64,000 nucleotides of DNA from Acidaminococcus hominis. GTDB taxonomy: Bacteria; Bacillota; Negativicutes; Acidaminococcales; Acidaminococcaceae. Below are positions 8,944 through 16,704 of the stretch, piece by piece (the first letter of the stretch is position 1; every line of letters starts with the position of its first letter). The stretch lies in the NCBI RefSeq assembly GCF_021044795.1, contig NZ_JAJNOP010000010.1; one strand, 5' to 3'. The translations under genes and the position numbers were made by a program. Under the pieces are notes generated by a model. The model was not told where the DNA came from. It saw only the letters and a program-made list of their open reading frames with translations, and did not search any database.

Positions 8944-9112
8944 ATCTCCCGCCGTATCGCAGCCCTGTTTTTGAAAACACAGCGGCAGGGCTTGGGTTTG
9001 TATTGCCTCTTTTGCTCCTAATATGCTGTTAAGGTGGCTTTTTCTTCTCTTTCATCTGTTTTTATTCTCTTGACTTAATACCATTAGACTTTCCGATACT
9101 ATACATCACTCT

Positions 9113-9298
9113 TTACGGCTCAGAAGTCAACGAAATATCCGAGAATAATGTGCCGAAAACGGGTCGGTATTTCTCAAGAAAAATTGTATCAATCCGACGA
9201 TACTCTTCCTCCGAAACGATGCCCTCTTTGAGCATTTTTTGTGCGATGCTCATGGTAGTCTGGTATAGCTTTTCGTTTCGGAATTCTTCCTTACGCAT
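9113..9298 (-). CDS. Short SHOCT-like protein
   Basis: 61 residues from an ATG at 9298 that overlaps the end of the zinc-finger gene by 8 nt. MLKEGIVSEEEYRRIDTIFLEKY (about 20-42) fits the SHOCT pattern, a short helical hairpin found at the ends of many oligomeric proteins. It is translationally coupled to the gene before it and, before the IS110 insertion, would have run into recombinase B. Small SHOCT proteins of this kind accompany serine recombinases in clostridial mobile elements; their role is not established. A longer frame reaching 9535 is non-coding in its first part. Confidence 0.6.
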   Translation of the reverse strand: MRKEEFRNEKLYQTTMSIAQKMLKEGIVSEEEYRRIDTIFLEKYRPVFGTLFSDISLTSEP

Positions 9299-9716
9299 TG
9301 CCGCCACCAGCCTTGAAACGGTCGGCGATGTAGCAGGCGTGGCTGCAGTATTTTCTTCGCTTATCCCCGTAAACATGGAACTCCTTACCGCAGTGCAGGC
9401 ATTTGAAATGATAGACCGCTTTTCGCTCCACCTGGTCGAGATGGCTGTTCCACCAGGCGTTACGGCATTTGTCACAGCAAAAGCGTTTTTTCTTCTGCTT
9501 CTCAATCTGCCGGATGGGTTGTCCGCAGTTTTCACAGTAGGTCGTTTCGCCTGTATATGCCAGGGCAGGCTCGACAGAGGAATTACTGATATCGTTCCTG
9601 CGGCAGAAGGATTTTACAGTGTTCAGCGATATGCCAAGGGATTTGGCAATTTTCCCGTATCCGTCTCCGGCCGCGCGGAGTTTTATGATTTGTGCTTTCT
9701 GATGATCGGTCATCAT
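9291..9716 (-). CDS. HTH and zinc-finger DNA-binding protein of the recombinase cassette
   Basis: 141 residues from 9716, preceded by AAGGAG at 7 bases. Residues 1-40 form a sigma-70 region 4/Hin-like helix-turn-helix (KAQIIKLRAAGDGYGKIAKS, then LGISLNTVKSFCRR). Two zinc-finger pairs follow: CENCGQPIR with CCDKCRNAWW, and CLHCGKEF with CSHACY. It probably binds DNA and may direct or regulate the downstream recombinases. It is the first gene of the SHOCT/recombinase series on the minus strand. Confidence 0.7.
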   Translation of the reverse strand: MMTDHQKAQIIKLRAAGDGYGKIAKSLGISLNTVKSFCRRNDISNSSVEPALAYTGETTYCENCGQPIRQIEKQKKKRFCCDKCRNAWWNSHLDQVERKAVYHFKCLHCGKEFHVYGDKRRKYCSHACYIADRFKAGGGNA

Positions 9717-9799
9717 TTTTCGGCTCCTTCCAAGGGAGTGGTCTTGCTGTATCTCCCTCACTGGCTACCGAAAAATTCAACCCCATCGTTATGGCACAC

Positions 9800-9843
9800 A
9801 AAAAAACAGCCCGCAGGCTCTCCGAAGAGATGTCTGCAGGCTG
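9800..9843 (-). terminator. Hairpin terminator after the flavin-reductase-like gene
   Basis: A hairpin with arms at 807-816 and 834-843 of the 9-kb block (CAGCCCGCAG with CTGCAGGCTG, one mismatch) is followed on the minus strand by a run of T (9801-9806 as A on the plus strand). It lies 80 bases past the stop codon of the 9925 gene. Confidence 0.6.
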
Positions 9844-9924
9844 TGCTGATAAAGAGAAAAGTCGAGTGAAAACCAGTCGTGTCAATGTGATATTGTTTTT
9901 ACTATGCGATAGATCATTCCGTAG

Positions 9925-10419
9925 TTATTGCAGAATTTTCATATTTCCGTACATAATATTTCCGTTACCGTCTACGAATTCCTTATCCGCATGAACTTTT
10001 TCTACAACTCCAATAAACATCTCGTGTGAACCCGTGAGCACAGAATTCACAACTCTGCATTCAATATTTACCGGACAATCCGCAAGTAAAGGTGCGTTAA
10101 CGCAGTCGCCGTTTACGGTTTTAATATTGAGCTTTGCAAATTTGTCCTCGTCTCTGCCGCTGACTTTACCAAGGTAATCATATATTTCTTTGTTTTTAGC
10201 AACCGCGATATTTACGACAAAACAGCCAGTCTCCTTAATAATATGATAGGAATACCGCGTAGGCACGATTCCTACCATAATCATAGAAGGCGCGTAACTG
10301 CAATTGCAGGCATAACCCACAACCAAGGCGTTATCTCTGCCATCCTTGTCTCTGCACGATACGATAATTGAGGGCATCGGCTGCATACACGATTTTTTAT
10401 TTGCTTCTATTTTATCCAT
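9925..10419 (-). CDS. Flavin reductase-like (FMN-binding split barrel) protein
   Basis: 164 residues. The pattern of a short beta-barrel with SYHIIKETGCFVVNIA and SGRDEDKFAKL fits the Flavin_Reduct/flavoredoxin family, which binds FMN and reduces it with NAD(P)H or passes electrons to other redox proteins. The start is supported by AGGAG six bases before ATG. It stands just downstream of the Mrp/NifX gene on the same strand (134-nt gap). In anaerobes such proteins often work with iron-sulfur enzymes, which would suit the neighbouring cluster, but the physiological partner is unknown. Confidence 0.8.
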   Translation of the reverse strand: MDKIEANKKSCMQPMPSIIVSCRDKDGRDNALVVGYACNCSYAPSMIMVGIVPTRYSYHIIKETGCFVVNIAVAKNKEIYDYLGKVSGRDEDKFAKLNIKTVNGDCVNAPLLADCPVNIECRVVNSVLTGSHEMFIGVVEKVHADKEFVDGNGNIMYGNMKILQ

Positions 10420-10552
10420 ATTTGTACTCCTGTTTTTATAATGTTCGAATCTTCGTTCAAACTTTTTTAGGAATCGGACTTACACCCAAAGACATTCCCA
10501 ACCGTCTTGCAGGAACAGGTCCGTAAATATATTGATATTCCGCCATCTTATT

Positions 10553-11770
10553 TTATTCGCACTCATCGTGGTGCTGATGCTCGTGGCAGACGCTGCCGGT
10601 GGATTTCAGTTCGCCTTTCAGGTAACGCTCCACCGCCGTCCGCGCATCGCCGGAAGCGCCCGTCACGACCTCCACATCCCGCTCATTGAAAATATCCACA
10701 GCGCCCTGACCCATGCCGCCGCTGATGATGACCTTTACGTCCCGATCGGCGAGAAAGTTGGGCAGAAAGCCGGGCTTGTGGCCGGGATTGTCCACGGATT
10801 CCTCTTTCGTGATCTGATTGTTTTCCACGTCAAACAGCATGAAATTGACACAGTGACCAAAATGCTCCGTTACTTTTTTGCCTTCAGCGGCAACCGCGAT
10901 TCTAAACATACTTTTTTCCTCCGATTCATTGAATGGATTGATTTGTCCTGCCAGTTTTTCACCAAAAGCATCGAACCAGCTTCCGTCAAACAGCTCGATC
11001 ATCCCGGCATCGCAGGCGGCCGAAATCTTGGGGTCGATGGGGAGCTTTGCCAATACCTGCAGCCCGTGTTTTCCGGCAATCTCGTCAATATGGCTTTCTC
11101 CGAAAATTTTGTAGTCCTTCCCGTTGTCCGGGCACCGGAAATACGACATATTTTCCACCAGCCCCAGCACGGGGATTTTCATCATCTCCGCCATCTTCAC
11201 TGCCTTGGAGACAATCATGGAAACCAGTTCCTGCGGCGAGGTGACAATGACGATGCCGTCTACGGGGATGGACTGGAATACCGTCAACGGCACATCGCCG
11301 GTTCCGGGCGGCATATCAATAAACAGAAAATCCAGGTCACCCCAAATCACGTCCGTCCAGAACTGCTTGACGGTGTTCCCAAGAATCGGGCCGCGCCAGA
11401 TGACCGGGTCGGTATCGTTTTCCAAAAGCAGATTGACGGACATGATTTCAATTCCGGTCTTGCTTTGCTTCGGATACAGCCCCAATTCGCTTCCCTCGGC
11501 TTTTCCGCGGATACCGAAGGCTTTGGGAATGGACGGCCCCGTCACATCCGCGTCCAGTATGCCGACCTTGTATCCAAGCCGTTGCATCGTAACCGCCAGC
11601 ATGGCGCTGACCGAGGATTTCCCCACACCGCCCTTTCCGCTGACGACGCCGATGACTTTTTTGACATGGCTCAGCGCATTAAGCGCCGCCCGGAAATCAT
11701 GCTTTTCTTCCTTGCGGTCCGCGCAGTCCTCGCCGCAGCTTCCGCAGTTGTTGTCACAGTTTTCACTCAT
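10553..11770 (-). CDS. Mrp/NBP35 P-loop ATPase fused to a NifX-like domain
   Basis: 405 residues. The N-terminus has a Cys cluster (CDNNCGSCGEDC, 5-16) like the iron-sulfur site of NBP35. Residues 35-280 are an Mrp-type ATPase: VSGKGGVGKSS deviant Walker A, DADVTGPSIP, and IDMPPGTGD. Residues about 288-380 (FRIAVAAEGKKVTEHFGHC) are a dinitrogenase Fe-Mo cofactor (NifX/MTH1175) domain, followed by a His-rich tail (HEHQHHDE). Mrp proteins act as Fe-S cluster carriers; fusions with NifX-like domains occur in the Desulfovibrio ORP cluster. It is the last gene of the 15.4-10.5 kb operon, 13 nt after the MBL gene. Confidence 0.93.
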   Translation of the reverse strand: MSENCDNNCGSCGEDCADRKEEKHDFRAALNALSHVKKVIGVVSGKGGVGKSSVSAMLAVTMQRLGYKVGILDADVTGPSIPKAFGIRGKAEGSELGLYPKQSKTGIEIMSVNLLLENDTDPVIWRGPILGNTVKQFWTDVIWGDLDFLFIDMPPGTGDVPLTVFQSIPVDGIVIVTSPQELVSMIVSKAVKMAEMMKIPVLGLVENMSYFRCPDNGKDYKIFGESHIDEIAGKHGLQVLAKLPIDPKISAACDAGMIELFDGSWFDAFGEKLAGQINPFNESEEKSMFRIAVAAEGKKVTEHFGHCVNFMLFDVENNQITKEESVDNPGHKPGFLPNFLADRDVKVIISGGMGQGAVDIFNERDVEVVTGASGDARTAVERYLKGELKSTGSVCHEHQHHDECE

Positions 11771-11783
11771 ATTTTTTCACCTC

Positions 11784-12614
11784 TTACAAATTGATTGCCA
11801 GCCGGCTCCCGGCTGACAGATAACCAATGCGGGTTCCCATCACGGTCTTTAAGCGCTGATACGCTTCCTGCCCCGTACAGTGGCAGGTGCAGTACTGCGC
11901 GCCGGTTTGCAGAAGCTCCCGCGCCAGCGCATCCACCGCCTCCGGGGCTTCGCTCTTTCCCGTGCCGCGGCTGTGGAGATGGAAGCCGCCGATGACCACG
12001 TCCGGAAAGCGCCCGTAGTCCGATTCAAACTTCCGGACAATGTTGAGGATTCCCCGGTGGGCGCAGCCGGCAATCAGAACGGCTCTTTTGTTCTGCCAAA
12101 TGACCAGATTCTGCTCATGGGCAAACTCATCCGGCACAAAGGCTTCGCCTGACTTTTGGAACAGCTCCGCGTTGCCGGAGGGGACGGGCGTGATTTCCCG
12201 CACTTCCGAAAACAGTTCCAATTCCCCGTCAATCTTCTGATGCCCTTTGCAGAAAACAAAGCGTTCATTGGGCAAAAGCGCGGGGTCGAGACCGATATCG
12301 GCTTTTATGCCGCCAGGGCGATTGGAATAATGCGGCTCAAAGGCTTTTTCCTGCATATAGACCTTTGCCCGTTCGTTTTTCGCCAGAAAGGTTTTCAGCC
12401 CCCCGCCGTGGTCGTAATGGCCGTGGGACAATACGGCGACATCCACCGCAGACAGGTTGACACCCAGCTTTTCGGCGTTTTCCGCAAACAGCCCGCTCGC
12501 TCCGGTATCAAACAGCAGCCGGTGCCGGTTCGTTTCCACATACAGACTCAATCCATGTTCACATCCAAATTCGTCCGATGCTGCCGTGTTCTCCGACAAA
12601 ACCTTTATCATCAT
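11784..12614 (-). CDS. MBL-fold metallohydrolase
   Basis: 276 residues with LSHGHYDHGGG, the HxHxDH metal site of the metallo-beta-lactamase fold, near residue 63 and later conserved His residues (CAHRGILN, GGFHLHSRG, CTCHCTGQ). It resembles the group annotated as methanopterin-biosynthesis-type 5'-phosphate synthases, common in anaerobes and often beside Mrp/NifX genes. Substrate unknown. Its ATG overlaps the stop codon of the ferredoxin-ATPase gene, and GGAGGTG precedes it by 7 bases, so it is co-translated within the operon. Confidence 0.88.
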   Translation of the reverse strand: MMIKVLSENTAASDEFGCEHGLSLYVETNRHRLLFDTGASGLFAENAEKLGVNLSAVDVAVLSHGHYDHGGGLKTFLAKNERAKVYMQEKAFEPHYSNRPGGIKADIGLDPALLPNERFVFCKGHQKIDGELELFSEVREITPVPSGNAELFQKSGEAFVPDEFAHEQNLVIWQNKRAVLIAGCAHRGILNIVRKFESDYGRFPDVVIGGFHLHSRGTGKSEAPEAVDALARELLQTGAQYCTCHCTGQEAYQRLKTVMGTRIGYLSAGSRLAINL

Positions 12615-13486
12615 ATCGTTTCACCTCCCGAAAGCAAGTTCATGACTTTCCCGTAAACGCTCCGCACCGCCTGACCGGACGGGCAGTCTGCCTCCGCGAT
12701 GCTTTTGCCGCTGTTGACGGCCTTCACCGCCTCCGGGTCAAAGGGAATGACGCCGGCAAAGGGAATCCTGTTTTCCCCGCAAAACGTTCGGATTTCCTCC
12801 GTTTTGGCAGGATTTACGTCCGCCTTGTTGACGCAGACCGCCGTCTTTGTGCGGAACGTTTCCGCCGTTTTTACAATGCGCTCCATGTCGCTGATGCCGG
12901 AAAGGGACGGCTCCGCCACAATCAGCACCATGTCAACGCCGCTGATGGAAGCGATCACCGGGCAGCCGATGCCGGGGGAACCGTCAATCACCGCCAGCTC
13001 CGCATTTTCAGCGGCGGATGCCATCCGCTTTTTCACCTCGGTCACCAGCTTGCCGGAAGTGCCACTGCCCATCACAAGCTTAGCCGTAGAGAAAACGCGG
13101 GAATCTTCCCGGTACAGCGACAGCTCCCCCGCGACGGCGGGTCCCATGGATATCGCCCCCGCCGGGCAGACCGCCGCGCACACCCCGCAGCCCTCGCAGG
13201 CGAAGGGTTTCACCCGGAACGAAGTGCCGGCTTCGATTGCGTCAAACCGGCAATGGGAAAGGCAATCCCCGCAGCCGATACATTTGTCGGAATCAATTCG
13301 GGCTTTCGGCATTCCGAAATAATCGGCGCGCTCAGGCGGGCGGCTCGGGTGGGAAATCAGATGCAGGTTGGGCGCGTCCACGTCGCAGTCGGCGCAGGCT
13401 TTTGCCTTGGAAAGGAAGATAAATGCCCCGGCGACGGTGGTTTTTCCCGTGCCGCCCTTACCGCTTAAAATCAGAAGCTGTTTCAT
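12611..13486 (-). CDS. MinD-family ATPase with inserted 2[4Fe-4S] ferredoxin domain (copy 1)
   Basis: 291 residues from 13486, where AAGGAGG lies 7 bases before ATG; the longer frame runs back into the neighbour. LSGKGGTGKTTV is the P-loop; CIGCGDCLSHC and CEGCGVCAAVC are two cluster-binding motifs inserted at about 65-110; IDGSPGIGCP is the Walker B region. This is the COG1149-type protein whose paralogues flank NifX-like genes in the ORP operon of Desulfovibrio, where they are thought to help assemble or move a metal-sulfur cluster. It overlaps the previous ATPase gene by 29 nt. Confidence 0.92.
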   Translation of the reverse strand: MKQLLILSGKGGTGKTTVAGAFIFLSKAKACADCDVDAPNLHLISHPSRPPERADYFGMPKARIDSDKCIGCGDCLSHCRFDAIEAGTSFRVKPFACEGCGVCAAVCPAGAISMGPAVAGELSLYREDSRVFSTAKLVMGSGTSGKLVTEVKKRMASAAENAELAVIDGSPGIGCPVIASISGVDMVLIVAEPSLSGISDMERIVKTAETFRTKTAVCVNKADVNPAKTEEIRTFCGENRIPFAGVIPFDPEAVKAVNSGKSIAEADCPSGQAVRSVYGKVMNLLSGGETI

Positions 13487-14339
13487 GCCGCGCCTCCTTT
13501 CCGATTTGCTCCAGCAGGGAGCCAAACAGCGCGTGGTACCGCTCGCTTTCCCGTGCGGCAATCCTGCCGTCCGAATTTAATGCACCCAGCTCGGCGTCAA
13601 ATGGGATGCGACCGAGAATGGGAATCCGGTGTTCCGCACAGAATGCCTCCGAAGGGTTTTCCCCCGTCTGACATTTGTTGAGCACCGCGCCGAAGGGCTT
13701 ATGAAACAGCGAAACCAATTCATAAACCATGGCCAGATTGTGCGCGCCGAAGATGGTAGGCTCCGCCACCAGAACGCAGAAATCCGCATCCTGAATGCTC
13801 TCCATCACGGCGCAGGCGCTGCCGGGGGGACAGTCGATGAAAACAGGGCGGTTCCCGCTCTTTGGGATTTTGCTCAGCAGCCGCTTAATGACCGCAATGC
13901 CGGAGGCTTCGCCAATATTGAGTTTCCCCGTAAACACGTTTACACCGCCCGATACACCGGAGGATACCGTTCCCACATCCTTGTCCGTTTCCCAGATGGC
14001 TTTGGCGGGGCAGAGCAGGGCGCACCCGCCACAGGAATGACAGACCTCGTCAAACAGCATGGGATGGTTTCCGGTAAAGGCCAGTGCGTGAAATGCGCAG
14101 AATTCCACGCATTTTCGGCAGGCAGTGCAAAGGGCCGCGTCAATTTGCGGGATTTTGACCGCAACGGTTTCCTCTTCTGCTGCTTCGGGCTTAAAAAACA
14201 GATGGCCGTTGGGTTCCTCCACGTCGCAGTCCAGATACACCGCGTCCCCGGCCGCCGCCGCGAGATTGACCGACACCAGCGTTTTCCCCGTGCCGCCCTT
14301 GCCGCTGAGCACCGCTACGGTCAGGGGCTTATCCGCCAT
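13458..14339 (-). CDS. MinD-family ATPase with inserted 2[4Fe-4S] ferredoxin domain (copy 2)
   Basis: 293 residues from the ATG at 14339. P-loop LSGKGGTGKTLV, ferredoxin motifs CTACRKCVEFC and CHSCGGCALLC, and IDCPPGSACAV near residue 160. It is the diverged paralogue of the next gene, sharing the whole layout, and the two probably form a heterodimer. The start overlaps the end of the NifX-like gene by 11 nt. Upstream in-frame ATG codons would extend it into that gene and lack homology. Confidence 0.92.
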   Translation of the reverse strand: MADKPLTVAVLSGKGGTGKTLVSVNLAAAAGDAVYLDCDVEEPNGHLFFKPEAAEEETVAVKIPQIDAALCTACRKCVEFCAFHALAFTGNHPMLFDEVCHSCGGCALLCPAKAIWETDKDVGTVSSGVSGGVNVFTGKLNIGEASGIAVIKRLLSKIPKSGNRPVFIDCPPGSACAVMESIQDADFCVLVAEPTIFGAHNLAMVYELVSLFHKPFGAVLNKCQTGENPSEAFCAEHRIPILGRIPFDAELGALNSDGRIAARESERYHALFGSLLEQIGKEARHETASDFKR

Positions 14340-14694
14340 GGCCGTGAAAGCCCGCGTGAAATTCGGAAAGCGGCGAAAGCTTTCCCGCAATCAGCGCATC
14401 AAGATTTTCCTGTGCCGTTCCGTCTGCGGAGCGGTAAACCTTGATTTTTGCGCCGCTTAGCACCTTTTCCGCGTTTTCTCCGCAGCGGGGTGTAATCAGA
14501 GCGTCCGCGCCGCTGTCCGCCAGAAGCTGCGCCGCGGCGATGCCCGCCCCTCCGGCGTTTTCCGCCGCGCTGTTTACAATCCACTGGCTCTCGCTTGTAT
14601 CGGTATCATAGAGCAGGAAATACGGCGCGCGTCCAAAGGACGGGCACACGCCGGATTCCAATGTTTGCTCATTCATGGGAATCGTGATTTTCAT
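14329..14694 (-). CDS. NifX/NifB-like dinitrogenase iron-molybdenum cofactor domain protein
   Basis: 121 residues from 14694, preceded by GGAGG. It begins KITIPMNEQTLESGVCPSFGRAPYF, the start of the MTH1175/NifX fold, and has GGAGIAAAQLLADSGADALI and a C-terminal HAGFHGHGG. Proteins of this size bind Fe-S or mixed Mo-Cu-S clusters; orange protein of Desulfovibrio belongs here. With the two ferredoxin-ATPases it forms the core of an ORP-like set. The longer frame to 14790 belongs to the overlapping regulator gene. Confidence 0.88.
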   Translation of the reverse strand: MKITIPMNEQTLESGVCPSFGRAPYFLLYDTDTSESQWIVNSAAENAGGAGIAAAQLLADSGADALITPRCGENAEKVLSGAKIKVYRSADGTAQENLDALIAGKLSPLSEFHAGFHGHGG

Positions 14695-15073
14695 AAGGTT
14701 CCTCCGTTTCTTTTTCCATATTTTCAAAGTGCCTGCCGCACCGGTGCCTGCGGCATCCGTTTCCGCCGCAGCCGTGCCCCTGCCCGTCACAGAGGCGGTA
14801 TTCTCCGCCCTCGATCAGGAGCGCCTTGCCGTTTACCAGCGACTGTGCCAGCTTCTTCCGGGCGCTGTCGTAAATGCCCTGCACCGTGGTGCGGGAAATA
14901 TCCATCTGCGCAGCGCACTGCTCCTGGGTGAACCCTTCTACATCCATTAAGCGAATCGCTTCAAATTCGTCCACCGTCATGGTGACCGTGTCCTCCGCTT
15001 GCGCATCCAGCGGGCCGAAGCGGTTGTTTTCGGGCAGGCAGCAAACCCTTCTCCATTTTCTTGGCCTTGGCAT
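14669..15073 (-). CDS. DUF134 family DNA-binding protein
   Basis: 134 residues from 15073 (GAGGTG upstream). MPRPRKWRRVCCLPE is the standard N-terminus of DUF134; VTMTVDEFEAIRLMDVEGFTQ and QCAAQMDISRTTVQGIYDSAR form a sigma-70-region-4-like helix-turn-helix. The C-terminus is Cys/His-rich (CDGQGHGCGGNGCRRHRCG), suggesting metal or cluster sensing. DUF134 genes sit with NifX-like and Mrp genes in many anaerobes and are probably their regulators. It overlaps the NifX-like gene by 26 nt. Confidence 0.88.
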   Translation of the reverse strand: MPRPRKWRRVCCLPENNRFGPLDAQAEDTVTMTVDEFEAIRLMDVEGFTQEQCAAQMDISRTTVQGIYDSARKKLAQSLVNGKALLIEGGEYRLCDGQGHGCGGNGCRRHRCGRHFENMEKETEEPYENHDSHE

Positions 15074-15134
15074 TCTTTCACCTCGCTTAGAGACAGAAAC
15101 AAACCGGAGCGTCCCCCGGTTGTTTCCGTCTGTT

Positions 15135-15413
15135 TTACAGACTTTCCAGCTGACGGTCAATGTCCGTAAGCCGGTTCTTCAGCGCGTTCTTCTGCTGCTG
15201 AAGCAAATCTTTGCGATTCTCCGCCGGCAATTCATTCCCGGCAGAAAGCCACCGAAAGCCGCGGCCAAAGCCGCGCCTGTAGGCCATGCCCAGTCCAAGA
15301 CCAAGCCCAAGACCTGCGCCTTTGATGAGTTTCCCTGTGCCGGCGCATGGCCCTAAGCCCCGTCCGGTCATGGTTCCGGCGCCCATAGGGCCGGTTCCGT
15401 TTCTTCCTGGCAT
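15135..15413 (-). CDS. DUF5320 family protein
   Basis: 92 residues starting PGRNGTGPMGAGTMTGRGLGPC, the signature of DUF5320, a glycine-rich N-terminus followed by a basic hydrophobic stretch and a C-terminal coiled coil (ENRKDLLQQQKNALKNRL). The ATG at 15413 has AAGGAGGTG eight bases before it; the frame could begin three codons earlier at GTG. It is the first gene of the operon and recurs with DUF134 and NifX-like genes. Function unknown. Confidence 0.8.
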   Translation of the reverse strand: MPGRNGTGPMGAGTMTGRGLGPCAGTGKLIKGAGLGLGLGLGMAYRRGFGRGFRWLSAGNELPAENRKDLLQQQKNALKNRLTDIDRQLESL

Positions 15414-15460
15414 ATGATTCACCTCCTTATGGTTTCCGGCATATGTCGTTTATGATTCTC

Positions 15461-15488
15461 ATTATAGCGCATTTCGGGCATATGTCAA
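15461..15488 (-). promoter_or_regulatory. Sigma-A-type promoter of the ORP-like operon
   Basis: On the minus strand TTGACA (15488-15483) and TATAAT (15466-15461) are 16 bases apart, both matching the consensus. GGCATATG occurs at 15409-15416, 15438-15445 and 15477-15484, that is at the start codon, in the leader and overlapping the -35 box. The last two copies extend to GGCATATGTC. These repeats may be an operator. The remaining gap to 15676 shows no gene. Confidence 0.75.
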
Positions 15489-15676
15489 TAACTTTTGAAA
15501 ATTTTTTTATTTGACGTCGTGCCGGACTGAATGAGGGTGACTTTTTTTATCAGCCCAAAAGATTGCGTTCCGCCATAACGGAGATCTGTCTCAACAAAAA
15601 TATAGGATTGAACTAATACAAAAGCTTTCTTCAATACCCACTGGAGATAAGCAACGCCTTTTGAGGAAGATAAGCA

Positions 15677-15722
15677 TAAAAAAACAGCCCCTCACCATCC
15701 GAGAGCGGACAGCAAGGGGCTG
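15677..15722 (-). terminator. Late-operon terminator of the prophage
   Basis: CAGCCCCT at 15685 pairs with AGGGGCTG ending at 15722, and the minus-strand transcript runs into eight T residues (15684-15677). It lies 15 bases beyond the stop codon of the endolysin gene. Confidence 0.8.
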
Positions 15723-15736
15723 ACAGGCAGACGTAT

Positions 15737-16702
15737 TCACTTTTTCGGAATTTTCAGTTTCTGCCCGGCGTAAATGGTATCCGAGTTCAGCCCGTTCAGC
15801 GTCTTGATTTCCTTGTACCTCGTGCCGCTTCCAAGCTTTTTGGCTGCGATGCCCCATAGGGAGTCGCCATTGACCACGGTGTAGGTTTCATAGTTTGCCG
15901 TGGTTGAAGCGTTTTTTCCGGAAAGAATCTCGTTAACCTTTGCCTGCACGGCGGCGTAGTCATATCCGGCGGCGGTCAGGCGCTGTTTGCGCGTTTCACC
16001 GTTGCCCCAATCCCCGCGGATGACCTCGGCGGTAAGTTCATCAACGGATTTCGTGTAGGTTGCAGCGGCACTCCCTTTACTCCAGCCGTTAAAGCCGCCG
16101 TTCTTGATGATGGACGGATAATCGATATATCCATAGTCCATATCCACATTACCCTTGATACCATCGATCTTGCCAGTGGAAGAATACTGCCAGATACCGT
16201 ATTCGCCAGAGTAGGTGCATTTGTCGGCGTACTGAGCTACCCAGTGGGAATAGGCCTTGAGCTTGCTGTCGTCCATGCGCTCCTCAAAACCGGAGACAGC
16301 AGAGCCGTAGATCCCGACAAAGTATCCGGCATCCTCCATCGTTTCACAGAAAGCGATGGCGGCTTCCGTAATACCGGCTTTGGCAGAAGCAGGCTGCGCT
16401 TCGTTATCCATGTAGACAGGATATTCCAGCTGCTTGTCTTTCAGAATTTTGATGAAGCGTTCCGCATCAGCTTTTCCTGCGGCGGCAGTAACGCAGTCCT
16501 TGCCGACGAAGTAGTATGCGCCGATAGGGATACCGGCTGACTTGGCTCCCGTATAGTTTGCTTCCCATCTGCTGTCGGTGTAGAAGCCTGCGTCAGAGCC
16601 TCCGGCTTTGATGATGGCAAACTTGATGCCTGCCGCTTTGACCTTGTCCCAGTCAATCGTTCCCTGCCAGTGGGATACGTCAATTCCTTTGATTTTTGCC
16701 AT
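15737..16702 (-). CDS. Phage endolysin: GH25 lysozyme, Cpl-7 repeat, LysM
   Basis: 321 residues. Residues 1-195 are a glycosyl hydrolase 25 domain: GIDVSHWQGTIDW at the start and catalytic acids in VDMDYGYID and YPVYMDNE. Residues about 219-262 (VDELTAEVIRGDWGNGETRK) are a CW_7/Cpl-7 wall-binding repeat, and 273-320 a LysM (YTVVNGDSLWGIA). It cuts the MurNAc-GlcNAc bond of peptidoglycan at the end of infection. No signal peptide, so release needs the holin encoded 2 nt upstream. The architecture is that of phages of Gram-positive gut bacteria. Confidence 0.95.
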   Translation of the reverse strand: MAKIKGIDVSHWQGTIDWDKVKAAGIKFAIIKAGGSDAGFYTDSRWEANYTGAKSAGIPIGAYYFVGKDCVTAAAGKADAERFIKILKDKQLEYPVYMDNEAQPASAKAGITEAAIAFCETMEDAGYFVGIYGSAVSGFEERMDDSKLKAYSHWVAQYADKCTYSGEYGIWQYSSTGKIDGIKGNVDMDYGYIDYPSIIKNGGFNGWSKGSAAATYTKSVDELTAEVIRGDWGNGETRKQRLTAAGYDYAAVQAKVNEILSGKNASTTANYETYTVVNGDSLWGIAAKKLGSGTRYKEIKTLNGLNSDTIYAGQKLKIPKK

Positions 16703-16704
16703 AG

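Larger units (their letters stand above)
7448..9035 (+). mobile_element. IS110-family insertion sequence
   Basis: A 409-residue DEDD transposase gene is flanked by a long left non-coding end (about 260 nt) and a short right end. The outer limits are marked by ATGCTGTCAAGGT (7448-7460) and ATGCTGTTAAGGT (9023-9035), identical at 12 of 13 positions; related copies of a core at both ends, without terminal inverted repeats, fit the IS110 group. It lies on the plus strand between minus-strand genes that otherwise form one recombinase cassette. Exact ends are an inference; the target core could be the CT in GCTGT. Confidence 0.65.

Noticed and set aside
9184..9191. TTGTATCA inside the SHOCT gene and again at 33434-33441, like the XRE operator half-site
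   Set aside because: Single half-sites without the palindromic partner; such octamers are expected by chance in 64 kb.
10440..10521. A short plus-strand stretch reading GIGLTPKDIPNRLAGTGP before TAA
   Set aside because: It looks protein-like and may be the end of a lost gene, but the frame is too short to assign and has no start; not reported as a gene.
10532..11794. A 420-codon open frame opposite the Mrp-NifX gene
   Set aside because: Antisense of a gene with clear P-loop and Cys motifs; no homology recognised.
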